This document shows, piece after piece, positions 32,977-44,074 of a stretch of 64,000 nt of DNA. This DNA is from Ceratorhiza oryzae-sativae (Eukaryota > Basidiomycota > Agaricomycetes > Cantharellales > Ceratobasidiaceae): the NCBI GenBank assembly GCA_030998015.1, contig JARWMV010000064.1:23206-87205 (forward strand). Reading direction: 5' to 3'. Numbering within the stretch: the stretch's first letter is position 1; each line of letters starts with the position of its first letter. The position numbers and the translations under genes are program-made. The notes beneath the pieces were generated by a model. It did no database searches and was not told the DNA's origin. It worked only from the letters and a program-made list of their open reading frames with translations.

Positions 32977-35141
32977 ATGACTGATAAGATCACGTGCATT
33001 GGTCATGCGATTGTCAACCCCGTGATTTATGACCCGCTGCTTTCTTTGTACTGTTTTGACAACCTGCAGGAGATGCCTTGTCTCAAGAATCACTGGCGTG
33101 TTTATAATCTTGGAATTTATGCCCAGCCTCGCCACTCAGTAAGTACAACTCTGGTGTATTCCAAGCGCATATATCTAAGGTAATTTAGGTCAAAAATGCA
33201 CAAGCAGCGCGCCGCCACCAATCTGCAACCCCAGCTTCCTCAGGCTCTGACTCGGGAACGTCCACTCCATTTTTCAACCCCACTTTTACTCTTCCTGTAC
33301 CACACTTTAGTCTATACCAGCCTCCGCTTCGGGCAATCATTGAACAAACCATACCGTTGCTGGAAGAACACATCAACCCCAAAAAGAAATCGGGGGGAAC
33401 TCAGACCATGCTTCAGCTTGCACCTCACGCTCTTGAGGACCTGAAAAGCATCCTCAAGCTCTTCCGTACCTATGTCAAAAAACCCAATATATCCTGGACA
33501 GAAGCATCGGTCAACATCGCTCTGGCCAAAGATCAGGGTGAGCCACATGCCCAAACCTTACGCTCATGGGCTCGTGCAGTAATTATTGACCCGGATTTTA
33601 CTCCCCGTGATACCTATGGTCACAGCCAAAATGCATTGATAGAGCACGAAGAGTTCCGAAAGTTACTCTCGGAACATCTACATAGCGTTGGCAAATATGT
33701 GACTACTACGCATGTAATCCAATTTACTGCTCGGTCAGACATACAAGAGGACTGGGGGCTTACCAAACCCGTGTCTAAGACCACAGCGAAACGCTGGATG
33801 CATGCTCTGAGGTATGAGTGGGGCCAGGTCTTGAAGCGAACCTACTTTGATGGTCATGAGCGCCCAGATGTTGTTGAATACCGGCAGGGCACTTATGTCA
33901 AAACCTGGAAGCAACTGGAGGGTCGAATGGAGTTGTTTGCATGCGAGAGGGACGAACCATCTAAGCTCCACATGGATCCAATCATTCGCCGAATTGTTGT
34001 CTGGTTCCAGGACGAATCAACATTCTGCGCCAACGACCAGCAAATATTTGTTTGGGCACTGACATTGGCGAGCCAAGACCCAATACAAAAGGGCGAAGGG
34101 CATACACTTATGGTGTCCAATATAATATCTGCAGAATATGGATGGATGGCCTCGCCAGATGGGTAATTATCTGACGTAAAATCTGCATATACCCAAAATA
34201 ACACACTGTTTCAGATCAGATCGGGTGCGAGTGTTATTCCAAGCTGGGAAGAATCGCGAGGGCTATTTTAACGCAGCCCATATGTACAAGCAGATTACCC
34301 ACGCATGTAACATTCTAGCCGAACATTATTCAGGCGAGGATCACTTGTTTGTGTTTGACAACTCACCGATTCATCTTGCCCACGGGCCAGATGCGCCGTC
34401 AGCGACAAATATGCCGAAGTTCACACCAAAGGCAGGGTCGAAGAACTTCCTCGTTGAGGTGACTGACAAGGAAGGAAACAGGGTTTCTGTCCCTATGATG
34501 GGGGGGTACTTTCACAACGGAGAGCTGCAGTCGTTTTATTGGCCAGAGGGAGACGAGCGAGCAGGGTGGTTCAAAGGTATGGCCGAGATTCTGAAGGAGC
34601 GTGGCTGGGAGAGCACATATCGCATTAGAGCAGAATGCGCAAAACACAGCAGCGCACGTACTGACTGTTGTCTACGGCGTATACTCTATAACGAGCTGGA
34701 TTTCATCAACCCGGTGTCGATGCTCGAGCGCCTAGTCACTTCATACCGATTCGGTTTCCTTTTGCTGCCAAAATTCTCGCCCGAGCTCAATCCAATTGAA
34801 CAATGTTGGGGCGCAGCGAAACGAGAGTTTCGTAACCTACCTCAATCGACGGGATCGAAACAACTCGAGAAGTTTGTGAAGGCGGCGCTGGACAGCGTAT
34901 CATTGGATGATATTAGAAAGTAAGCGACAAGGATAAGCTGAAAGGATGCATAATACTCACCAGAGAGTATGCGAGTAGATACTGCACTCGATCGAGGCGA
35001 GTTGTTGATGGCTATGCAAAGGGATTGGACGGCCGATTGTCGATTTGGGCCTTAAGGTTATACCATGGACATCGTGCATATCCGCAGAATATAATGGAGG
35101 AGGTAGAGGCGGATATGAAAGCGAAAGGGTTGTTAGTTTAG
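32977..35141 (+). CDS. IS630/Tc1-like DDE transposase, about 672 aa, 4 exons
   Basis: The enzyme would cut at the inverted ends and insert at TA. Inferred exons are 32977-33138, 33189-34162, 34215-34919 and 34964-35141; introns of 50, 52 and 44 nt have GT...AG ends and the joined frame is 673 codons including TAG. Only the first exon is uncertain. A Ser/Thr/Pro-rich N terminus is followed by a helical DNA-binding region (about 130-300). Catalytic residues are Asp329 in WFQDEST, Asp427 in VFDNSP and Glu574 in NPIEQCW; the second-to-third spacing (146 residues) is far longer than the DD34E of classic mariners, so there is a large insertion in the core. A basic C terminus (YHGHRAYP) ends the protein. 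It is homologous in order and motifs to the decayed gene at 9061-11430. Confidence 0.88.
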
Positions 35142-35324
35142 ATTCAATTATATTGAGTTTACTCACTTCAAAGTCTTCAAGCTTGATTTAACTTAATCCA
35201 GGTAATTACATGTTTGGCACCGAAAATAATCACGTGAGTCACAGCTTCCCACGACATCATCACCTTGCTGTTGATACTTGTCTTCACCCACTTCATTTTC
35301 CAGCACATAGACACAATGTATATT

Positions 35325-35470
35325 CATTATATATGCGCTTCGACAAAAAATAGGTTTAACCTCGTTTTTATACGCTCTCTATGATTGTTTTACATAGGAA
35401 AACGTGATGCATGTCACGCAGTTTTGATGGCGCTTAGATAAGCCCTGCGGCATCTGCCTGGCCCCTACCT
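35325..35470 (-). repeat. Right terminal inverted repeat, 146 bp
   Basis: Inverted partner of 32749-32894, ending ...GGCCCCTACCT before the duplicated TA. Confidence 0.92.
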
Positions 35471-35719
35471 TACATGATATGAGCCACATCATAACAAACA
35501 AGTCTGTACAGTGAGTCATGACCAATAAGAGATAGAAGCGATAGAAGCAACTGCAGAGCTGCAGAATTTCACATCAGAGTTGAAATACATCTCAGTTATC
35601 AGTCCAGAACATCCCCTGAATCACATGACACAGATATACCATAAAAGGCAAGTATGTTTTGAAAGGATCTCATAAAATGTTATAAATCAAGAAAATATTA
35701 TAGAGTGAATATATGCATG

Positions 35720-38700
35720 TCAGCTTGTGACACTTCCCCCCTTCAAGGCACAGGGGTCATGGGGTGCCTTTGGGTGTGACTTGACATAGTCAGCCATGAG
35801 TTCTGGTGTGTTTACCAGGTCATCGTAAGTTAGCCATTGTTGCTCGTCATATCTGAGCCATTTGACATTGTATTTGAAGATGTTAGACCTTTTGTTGTAT
35901 TGCAACTTTATGATCTGTTCTACTTCAAATTCTTCTTCCTCTTCTGGAGTTACCACAGGTGGTGGTGGGGGAACCTGATGTCCATAGGGGTTGTCTTTAT
36001 GTTTGGTCAGGAGTAAGACATGAAATACTGGGTGTATTTTCATGGTTATTGGCAAGTCCAGTTTGAAGGCATGAGTGCCATGTTGTGCTACCACCTTGAA
36101 TGGTCCAACTCTCTTGTGGGCCAGTTTCCTGGAGGCTTGTTGTGTCCATATGTTCTTGGTGTCAAGCCAGACTTTGTCTCCCACCTTGATGGCTTCTGGG
36201 GTCTGATGCTTCTGATCATAACATTCTTTGATCCTCTGGTTTGATAATTCCAGAGCAGCCTTGAGTTCATCATGGCCCTTTTGAAGCCATTCTGCATGAT
36301 TGTCTGCTAAGGGAAATTCTTGTTCCTCTTTGTCCCCAACTGCCAACCTTGGATGGAAACTGTAGTTTGCAAAGAATGGTGATTTGCCAGTTGAGGCATT
36401 GACACCATTGTTGTAGGCAAATTCAGCCAAGGGTAAGAGTGAGACCCAGTTGTCCTGCCAATCTGATATGTAGTGTCTCAGGTACCCTTCTACTACTTGG
36501 TTAGCCCTTTCAGACTGGCCATCTGTTTGGGGGTGATATGCTGTGGAGTAGGATGGTTTTACATCCAGCTGTTTATACAGGTGCCTTAGGAATTTGGATG
36601 CAAAGTTGGGGCCATGGTCTGAGATGGTTTTTCATGGTAACCTGTGAAGTTTCCATACATAAGTTAGGAAAACGTTTGTGCAGTCTGTCACACTGGCTTC
36701 TGATTGGCATGGAATAAAGTGGACCATTTTTGTCAGGCAATTGAAAACTGTAAATATAGCATCAAACCCTTCTGACAGGGGTAGCCTAGTAATTAGGTCA
36801 TAGGTGATTTCTTCCCAAGGTTTTTCCAGTGCTGGTATTGGGTTTAGGAGCCCTGGGGGAACTTGGTTGCTGTGCTTATTCCTGATACAGGATTCACAAT
36901 GTGTGATGAACTTGTTGACTGATTTTTTCATTGCTGACCATGTATATTTGCAGTTTAACAACTCATATGTTCAGAATTGCCCTGGATGTCCTGCTGCTGG
37001 GTTATCATGCTGACTTTTGATGACCAGCTTGTGAAGTTCTTTGTTATTTGGGTCATAGATCTGGCCCTTGTGTTGTAAAAGTCCTTCGTCCCATTCCCAA
37101 TTTTTGACCTTCTCATTATCATCTAAGGCTTTCAGCACTTTTGATAGGTGTTTGTCCCCTGGGATTGCATCCCTAATGAGTTGTTCCAGCTTGTGGTCTG
37201 GCATGATTGCTTGTAACCACAGAGATTTTAATTCCAAAAATTGGTTTTGTGCAAGCAGAGCTTGGCTCTCACCCCCCTGTTCAGGGTTGTGCCTTGACAG
37301 CCTAGAGAGTATGTCTGCCTGGCCATTCTTTGCCCCTTCAATGTATAGAATCTTGAATTCAAACCTGGACAGGAACTCGTGCCATTGCGTGACTTGGCCA
37401 TTCAGTGGCCAATTTGTCTTCCAATATTCCAGATTCATGTGATCACAAACAATGTTTACTGGGTGTTCAGCCCCTTCTAGTAAGTGGCGCCAGTGTTTGA
37501 GGGCCTTTATGATTGCCAGCATTTCCTTGTTGTAGATATCATAATTTCTATCTGCCAGGACCATTGCTTTGGAGTAGTAGGAGATTGGGTGAAGCATTCT
37601 GTCTTCTCCATATTGCAATAATACAGCACCTGTGGCATAGCCTGAAATGTCTGTCTCCAAGATAAACAGTTTATTGGGCTCTGGCTGGATGAGAAGGGGG
37701 GCTTCCTTTAGTTTCTGCTTCAGTAAGTTCCATGCCCAATCTCTTTCTCCCGTCCATTCCCATTTTACGTCCTTCTTGACTAATTTGTAAAGGCATTTTG
37801 TGATTTTTGAGAAGTCCTTTATGAAGTGCCTTAACCAATTTGTGAATCCCAACCCTTCCAGGACTTCGGTTGGGTTGGTAGGGGTTGGCCATTCAACAGC
37901 CTTTTCAACCTTGGCTGGGTCTACTTTAATCCCCTGGGGGGTCACTACTATCCCCAGGTAATCAACTTTGGTGACATCAAAGACACATTTCTCCAGAGCA
38001 CAGTACAAGCCAGCCTTTTGAAGACATCATAAGACTTCTTGGACATGTTTGTCATGCTCCTCTTGGGTTTTGGAGAATACCAGTATATCATCCATGTAAA
38101 TTACAACATAGATGCCTTCAATGTCTTGGAATTCTTCTTGGATCATAGCCATAAAAGTCCTGGGTGCATTCTTTTGGCCAAATTGCATGACTAAGGGCTC
38201 ATACAGCCCATACTTGGTCTTGAAAGCAGCTTTCCATTCATCTCCTTCCTGAATCCATATAAGATTGAAACCCCACTTTAAATCAAACTTAGTGAATATC
38301 TTTGCCCCATGCAAGGTTTCCACAATATCATTAATGCATGGGAGTGGGTACACATTGGAGACAGTCATCTTGTTTAGCTGCCAGTAGTCAATGCACATGT
38401 GCAGCTTCCCATTCTTCTTTTTAACAAATATGACAGGGGATGCCATTGGTGACCTTGAGGGTCTAATATGCCCTGCTTTCAACTGGCAGTCCAAGGTCTT
38501 GTGCAATTCTGTGTCCTCTTTGACACCCACACTGTATATGGGGCCGTGCCTTGGCTTAGCATCTGGTTTTAAGTCTATCTCCATATCCCACTTCCTATGG
38601 GGTGGTAATGGCTGGACATCATCTTTTTCACTGAATATTCTCTCGAAATCCTTATATTTTGCTGGGAGCAAGTCTAAGGAGTCCAACTGGAGCTCCTTGG

Positions 38701-39220
38701 GTTTGTTTGCTTGCACGTGTAAGGGTTTTGTGATGCAGTGCTTCAAACATATTGGTAAGTTGAACTTCATGTCCTTTCTGTCCCAATCAATGTCAGGATT
38801 ATGGAATTTGAGCCATGACATGCCCAGGACTAAATCATTTTTGCCAACGTTCACAATGTAAGCACTGAGAATTTCTTGGTGCTCCTGAATGCACAACTCA
38901 AAGGTGCAATAATGGGTAACAGACCCAGAGTCAATCTCCCTTCCATTGATTACTTGTAGTTTTTTTGGTGTTTTTAGGGAGACAGTAGGAATACTGTATT
39001 GTTTAACCAGGTCTTCATGTATAAAAACTGATGTGGCCCCTGAATCAATCATGGCCCATCTGTTGAATTTTTTCATATTATATGCAGACTTGTGTTTGGG
39101 GGTTATGTGCAGAGGGAATGCATGAAAGAAGAACTGAAGTTGTGATTGGTTTCCTAACAACATACATTCCATTTCCAAATTTTTATTTTCATTCTGCGCA
39201 TTTTGTAACATAACACCCAA
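35720..39220 (-). pseudogene. C1 pol: PR-RT-RNaseH-IN-chromodomain
   Basis: A single reading frame of about 1160 codons is broken only by three TGA codons (near 38024, 36968 and 36630); no frameshift is needed. Blocks: protease MIDSGATSVFI, RT with VVIYMDDILVFS (about 38100), RNaseH ILETDISG, integrase zinc domain (HCESCIRNKH), core residues in ISDHGPNF and the HPQTDGQSERANQ Glu, and a chromodomain at the C terminus. The nearly open frame makes C1 the best template for the family's protein layout. It ends at 35720 just inside the LTR. Confidence 0.88.
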
Positions 39221-39245
39221 GACCGCCCCCTGGCATGGTTTGAGC

Positions 39246-41006
39246 TCATTCTTTTACTGACTCATTGTTGGTGGTTTCTACATCCTCCACAACTGCCTCA
39301 AATCCCAACATCTTGGCTGAGGGACATTTGTCAGCAATCTGGCCCTGGCCTCCACAGTTGTAGCAAGTGTTTGTCCCCTTTCCTTTTCCTGCACTGTCTA
39401 GGTCCATCGCATCTGGATCCTTTGCCTTGGGGGCCACTGGTGGGTGATTATCCTTCTTTATGTCCTTGAAGGATTCTTGTATGTTGGCATTGCTGCCATT
39501 GTAGCAAACAGTTGGAACTGTGAAGCCCTTGGCATTGGGCCCAATGGCCACAATTTGGCCCTCTATGTCCCTGCCATCCTTAATCTTGTATACCTGCTCC
39601 CCATTCTTGAATTTCTCCTTTTGGGGATTGATTTGGGGGGTATTTGTTGGCCTACTGGACAAGGCATTGTTGCTGCTGGACTTGTTACCCCCATGAGACA
39701 TCCTTTTGCTACCAAACAAGATGAGGTGGCAATCAATTTCCAAGGCTTGCTGAGTGAGCTGGGCAAAGGTTTTGGTGTGGGGGTCATAGTTTTGGGCCAC
39801 CATGCTGTCTGTTACATCTGATGATAGACCATCATAAAACTGGTCATGCATGGCTGTGTTGTTGTAGTTGAGCCCTGTTGAATACAAGTTGAATAGGGTG
39901 AGGTAATCCTGAACCATCTTGGATTGTTTCAGTTTCCACCCTTATCGCAGTTATTTTCAGTGTGGTTCAAGTCCCCATAACAGGTAGTAAATTCTTGCCA
40001 GAACAGGTTGGCATCATGAAGCCATGGGATTGCAGTTCCAGGGTTTAGGATTTTGAATTCTTCATATGAGTTGACCCATTTGGCAGCAGATCCTTCAAGA
40101 TAGGATGTGATAAAAACAACTGCCTGGTCAGCTGAATGTCCACTCATATTTGTATTGATGTATCAGGCACATGCAATTCTAAACAAAATGGTGTCTTCAC
40201 GCTTTGTGCAGTCAAACTTTTGGGGAGCAGCCATTTTAACTTTTGCAGTTGATCTGCCTGAGGTGGTGGCCAGTTGTAACTGGGTTGCGCTGGAGGAGGG
40301 TTGTGCTTGGGTGGTGCCTGGGCCACTCAAGGAGGTGTTGATTTGTTGTCACAAACTGACATGCATATATCCACTCTATAATATTTCCTTGATTTATTGC
40401 ATTTTATGAGATCATCTTCAAAACATACTTGCCTTTTATGGTATATCTGTGTCATGTGATTCAGGGGATGTTCTGGGCCAATAACCAAGATGTATTTCAA
40501 CTCTGATGTGAAATTCCACAGTTCCGCAGTTGCTTCTACTGCTTCTATCTCTTATCAGTCATGACTCACTGTACAGACTTGTTTGTTATGATGTGGCTTG
40601 TACTATTTATATAAACCAGGTCAAGTTTGCAGAGGACTCCTCAAGAACTTGACCTCTCATCAAATACAAGTTCTTTTCTTACTATTTTCCTTGTTACCTG
40701 ACTTGTCATTGTCAACATTTGTGCTTCAATGCACACAATAGTGGTTTGAAGTATTGTTTACATGCCAACTAGGTTGTTAACATTGGTGGCTAGTTCAGCA
40801 ACATTGGCATCTATCTTGGTTTGGTTTGTTGTGAGCTTTGCTTCAAGCAAGTCAGTGTAGGTCTTGTTGTTATCTTCAACATCTGCAATATCATTTTGGA
40901 GGTTGTTGGTTTGTTCTTGCAGTTCATCCATTGACTGAAGCATGTAAATTACTTTGTCTCCATCTGACATATTTGCCCAGGCAGGGGCAGGGGTTGGTGA
41001 TGCCAT
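39246..41006 (-). pseudogene. C1 gag, interrupted by a solo LTR
   Basis: The N terminus (40758-41006) starts MASP...WANMSD and is coiled-coil-like. The capsid-like part (39246-40326) contains SYLEGSAAKWVNSYEEF and FWQEFTT. The nucleocapsid knuckle reads CYNCGGQGQIADKC, with Gln where C3 has the zinc-binding His, so it is probably non-functional. A solo LTR (40347-40717) and frameshifts near 39930 and 40140 break the frame. Confidence 0.8.
40347..40717 (+). mobile_element. Solo LTR of family C in C1 gag
   Basis: 371 bp, TGTCACAAACTGACATGC...CATTGTCAACA, with TSD TTTGT (40342-40346 and 40718-40722). It is oriented opposite to its host element. It is CpG-poor, so this insertion is also old. Confidence 0.9.
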
Positions 41007-41385
41007 TTCAGAAAGGACTCAGGTAAATTTCTAGGAGTGCCAGAGGTGATAGGGAATTACAGGGAATTGGGAATTGTTTTGGTAGAAGAGGACTTCTGTA
41101 CCCAACACAAGTCTGTAAATTTCAAAGTTCTCGATCCCCCCAAATCTCAGCCACATATCATCTAAATCCCAACTTTTTGTGTCCTGGCAGCAATACAGGT
41201 TTTCCACCCTCTTCAGTTTAGTTTGATCCTGGAGGAGTGCCTCCTTGGGGAAGATTGATTTGGGCTGCCTGAAGGGGTGCTTCTTCCTGAATTGGCAAGC
41301 CTGTGCCACTTAGAAAAGTAGGGTGAGGGAGGTCTGAAGGTGTTGAGAAGACAGGGAAGGTGTACTTGTGGGGTGCAGTTGTTTC

Positions 41386-42036
41386 TCAGACTAGTGTTTC
41401 TAGTTTGATGTGGTTGTGGAGGAGGGATAGATAGTCCTCCTGATGTTTGTGCAACCACTTGGTTAGGTATGCACAACAGGCTTCAGCTTTGTGAAGTTTT
41501 TCATGAGTTTCTTTGTACTTATTTTGGTAATAACAATACCTGTCTTGGAAGTTTTTGATGGTGTTTAACAGGTGACAAAGAAGTTGTTGGCCAAGGTTCT
41601 CCAGCTTATAGCTGGTTGCAGGGGATGGTGTAGTAGTATAAAAATTTGTCCTTTTTAGGACAGTAGGGGCAGCATGCAGGGAAGGTAGCTCCATTTGCTT
41701 GGTGGCAAATTTTGCACTCAGGGGCACCTGGCTTGGTAACAAAGGCTTGTTGGGCTTGTCCAACTATCTGGGGGTGGACTTTGACAGTTATTACTTGGTT
41801 AAAATCAATGTGCCTGGCCTCTTCAAGGATATATTTGACTGAATTGAGGGTGAAGCAATGGATAGACAGGTGTCTGAACCACCCACACAAATGGCAGTGC
41901 TGGTCTTCTGTAAAAGGTTGTGCCACTTGAGGGCTGTGTGTTCTGTCAGAGATGTACTTGAGCAAGAGCAAGATAAAAAGATAAATAGACCCTTTCCTGA
42001 GTTTATTGGAATAGGAAGGTGACCTCTGTTGCTCAA
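41386..42036 (-). pseudogene. C1 pre-gag ORF (ORF0) with CCHC knuckle
   Basis: Upstream of gag all three family C copies carry an extra coding region. In C1 the frame holds CHLCGWFRHLSIHC, an exact CX2CX4HX4C knuckle, then CKIC...CPYC (about 41665), a second possible zinc site, and a long charged coiled-coil (YYQNKYKETHEKLHKAEA). The role is unknown; RNA binding is a reasonable guess. A frameshift separates the front and rear parts. Confidence 0.6.
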
Positions 42037-42334
42037 CTACTTAAGGGCAATGAGCAACCCCACCTCTTGTTGATGAAAGAGATTAGAGAACCAAAGCCTG
42101 TTACAATGTCTGAGGGACCCAACCTTTGGTCCTGTGAAGACCAGTAGTGCTTCAACTGATATAGGTATGCAAGGTTTCACAGAGGCACATATAGGGCAAC
42201 AATGTCCTGTGGCTGTGGATAGGTGGAGTGGGATTGGGGAAAGCAACAGGGAGTTATCTCAAGATGACACCAACAGCGTTCCAGATGTATCCCAGACAAT
42301 ACTGAGACTTACAATTGTCAAGGACTTGACCTGA

Positions 42335-42709
42335 TGTCAACAGCAACAAGTCAGGTGACAAGGAAAATAGTAAGAAAAGAAAAGAACTTGTATTTGATGA
42401 GAGGTCAAGTTTGCAGAGGACTCCTCAAGAACTTGACCAGGTTTATATACATGATATGAGCCACATCATAACAAACAAGTCTGTACAGTGAGTCACAACC
42501 GATAAGAGATAGAAGTGATAGAAGCAACTGCAGAACTGCGGAATTTCACATCAGAGTTGAAATTCATCTTGGTTATCAGTCTGGAACATTCCCTGAATCA
42601 CATGACACAGATATACCATAAAAGGCAAGTGTGTTTTGAAAGGATCTCATAAAATGTAATAAATCAAGAAAATATTATAGAGTGAATATATGCATGTCAG
42701 CTCATGACA
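42335..42709 (-). repeat. C1 5' LTR
   Basis: 375 bp, TG...CA ends, intact. It gives the empty site for the transposon at 32749. The priming region directly inside it (42317-42334) is a slightly mutated form of the C2 site. Confidence 0.9.
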
Positions 42710-42714
42710 TCAAT

Positions 42715-43479
42715 TCCCCTCTAAAACATCTAGTGTGAAGAACAGTCCCTAGCTGACTTATTAGCTTAAGTAACAGCTAGAAGGGTCTTGAGTCAAGACC
42801 ATGTCACAAGCCCCAGCACTAAGCATCTGACTTAGCTGCTGTCCACAGTTGCTTATTTAGTGACAGGTGTCCATCAGCTGCAAGCACCTAAGTGCATATG
42901 GTGTCAAGCCACAAGATGGTAGACACACACAAGGCATCAAGCCAAGACAAGCCATGCATCAGCAGTAGTCAGGACATAGTCCAGACCCATTGGGGGCATT
43001 AGCCACTTGTAAAAGCAAGTCTGACAACTGCTTTCAGAGGTTGTGACAAGGACATAGTCCAGACCCATTAAGGGGATTAGCCACTTGTAAAGCAAAGTCC
43101 AACAACTGCTTTCAGAGGTTGTGACACACCTTGACTGTGTATTGCTGTGCTTGGCTGTGCATAACTAGTGTACAGCCTCACATGCAGCAACAGTATAAAT
43201 ACAGCTAATACCAAGCTGGTGAACACCAGCTTGCTCTCAAACTTGTCAACACCCCTTCTACTCCTGGGTCTCACCTTTGAGTCCCTTGTGACTACCTTCC
43301 CAGATACTGCTTGAGCCAGCCTTAGCACATCTAGCCAGCCACCTACTGAGCCAGTGCAACCCTTTGCATCTAGCCACAAGTCACTAAGCTGTGCACTTCA
43401 GTGGCATATACATCATTCTTGCTTCAAGACCCACTTAGTGACACCTAAGTGGTGTGACAATCCTATTCAGGGAATCACA
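42715..43479. other. Decayed spacer with a 78-bp tandem duplication
   Basis: No gene is recognisable. Two adjacent copies of a 77-78-base unit beginning GACATAGTCCAGACCCATT and ending CAGAGGTTGTGACA lie at 42973-43050 and 43051-43127. CpG is almost absent. Confidence 0.55.
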
Positions 43480-43697
43480 CATCTTGTCAACAGCAACAAG
43501 TCAAGTGATGGTGTGGATGCCTTCAGTCACAGGAGCAGAGCTCAAAGGGACTTGGCAACAATGATGAAAAAGGTAAGGGTAATGGCAAGACATCACAACA
43601 CAGTGAGCAGAGGGAGAACAAGACTTGTATTGATGAGGAGGTCAAGTTTGTGAGTAGTCCTTGTCAAACTTGACCTGATTTATATACATTCTTCAAG

Positions 43698-44074
43698 TGT
43701 CGACGACGACAAGTCAGGCGACGAGGAAAATAGTAAGAAAAGTAAAAGAACTTGTATTCGACAAGAGGTCAAGTTCTTGAGGAATCCTCTGCGAACTTGA
43801 CCTGGTTTATATACATAGTACGAGCCACATCATAACAAACAAGTCTGTACAGTGAGTCACGACAGATAAGAGATAGAAGCAGTAGAAGCGACTGCGGAAC
43901 TGCGGAATTTCACATTGGAGTTGAAATACATCTCGGTTACCGGTCCGGAACATTCCATGAGTCACATGACACAGATATACCATAAAAGGCAAGTATGTTT
44001 TGAAGATGATCTCATAAAATGTAGTAAATTGAGAAAATATTATAGAGTGGATATATGCGTGTCAGTTCGTGACA
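43698..44074 (-). repeat. C2 3' LTR
   Basis: 377 bp, directly after the polypurine tract. It differs from the 5' LTR at a few sites, for example GAGGAATCC against GAGGAGTCC. Confidence 0.92.

Larger units (their letters stand above)
32749..35470 (+). mobile_element. Tc1/mariner-like DNA transposon, 2722 bp, apparently complete
   Basis: Perfectly paired 146-bp inverted ends (32749-32894 and 35325-35470; one mismatch seen) starting AGGTAGGGGCCAGG are flanked by TA on both sides. The empty site is visible in the partner LTR of C1, which shows that exactly one TA was duplicated. The transposase gene inside has all catalytic residues and no stop. CpG is retained, unlike in the host LTR. Confidence 0.93.
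32634..35732 (-). repeat. C1 3' LTR, split by a DNA transposon
   Basis: The LTR halves total about 375 bp, the same as the 5' LTR at 42335-42709. The 5' LTR gives the uninterrupted sequence across the insertion point (TTTATATACATGATATG, about 42443). Confidence 0.9.
32634..42709 (-). mobile_element. Ty3/Gypsy chromovirus C, copy C1
   Basis: The 3' LTR (32634-32748 plus 35473-35732) and 5' LTR (42335-42709) are flanked by TSD TCAAT (32629-32633 and 42710-42714). Minus-strand order: an extra pre-gag ORF, gag, PR-RT-RNaseH-IN-chromodomain. The element was later hit by a DNA transposon in its 3' LTR and by a solo LTR in gag (40347-40717). Most CpG sites seen in C2 are TpG or CpA here, so C1 is older. 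Confidence 0.92.

Noticed and set aside
33196..33444. A separate small gene with ATG at 33196
   Set aside because: It is a shifted frame of the transposase exon 33189-34162; the other frame continues into the DDE domain and fits the splice model.
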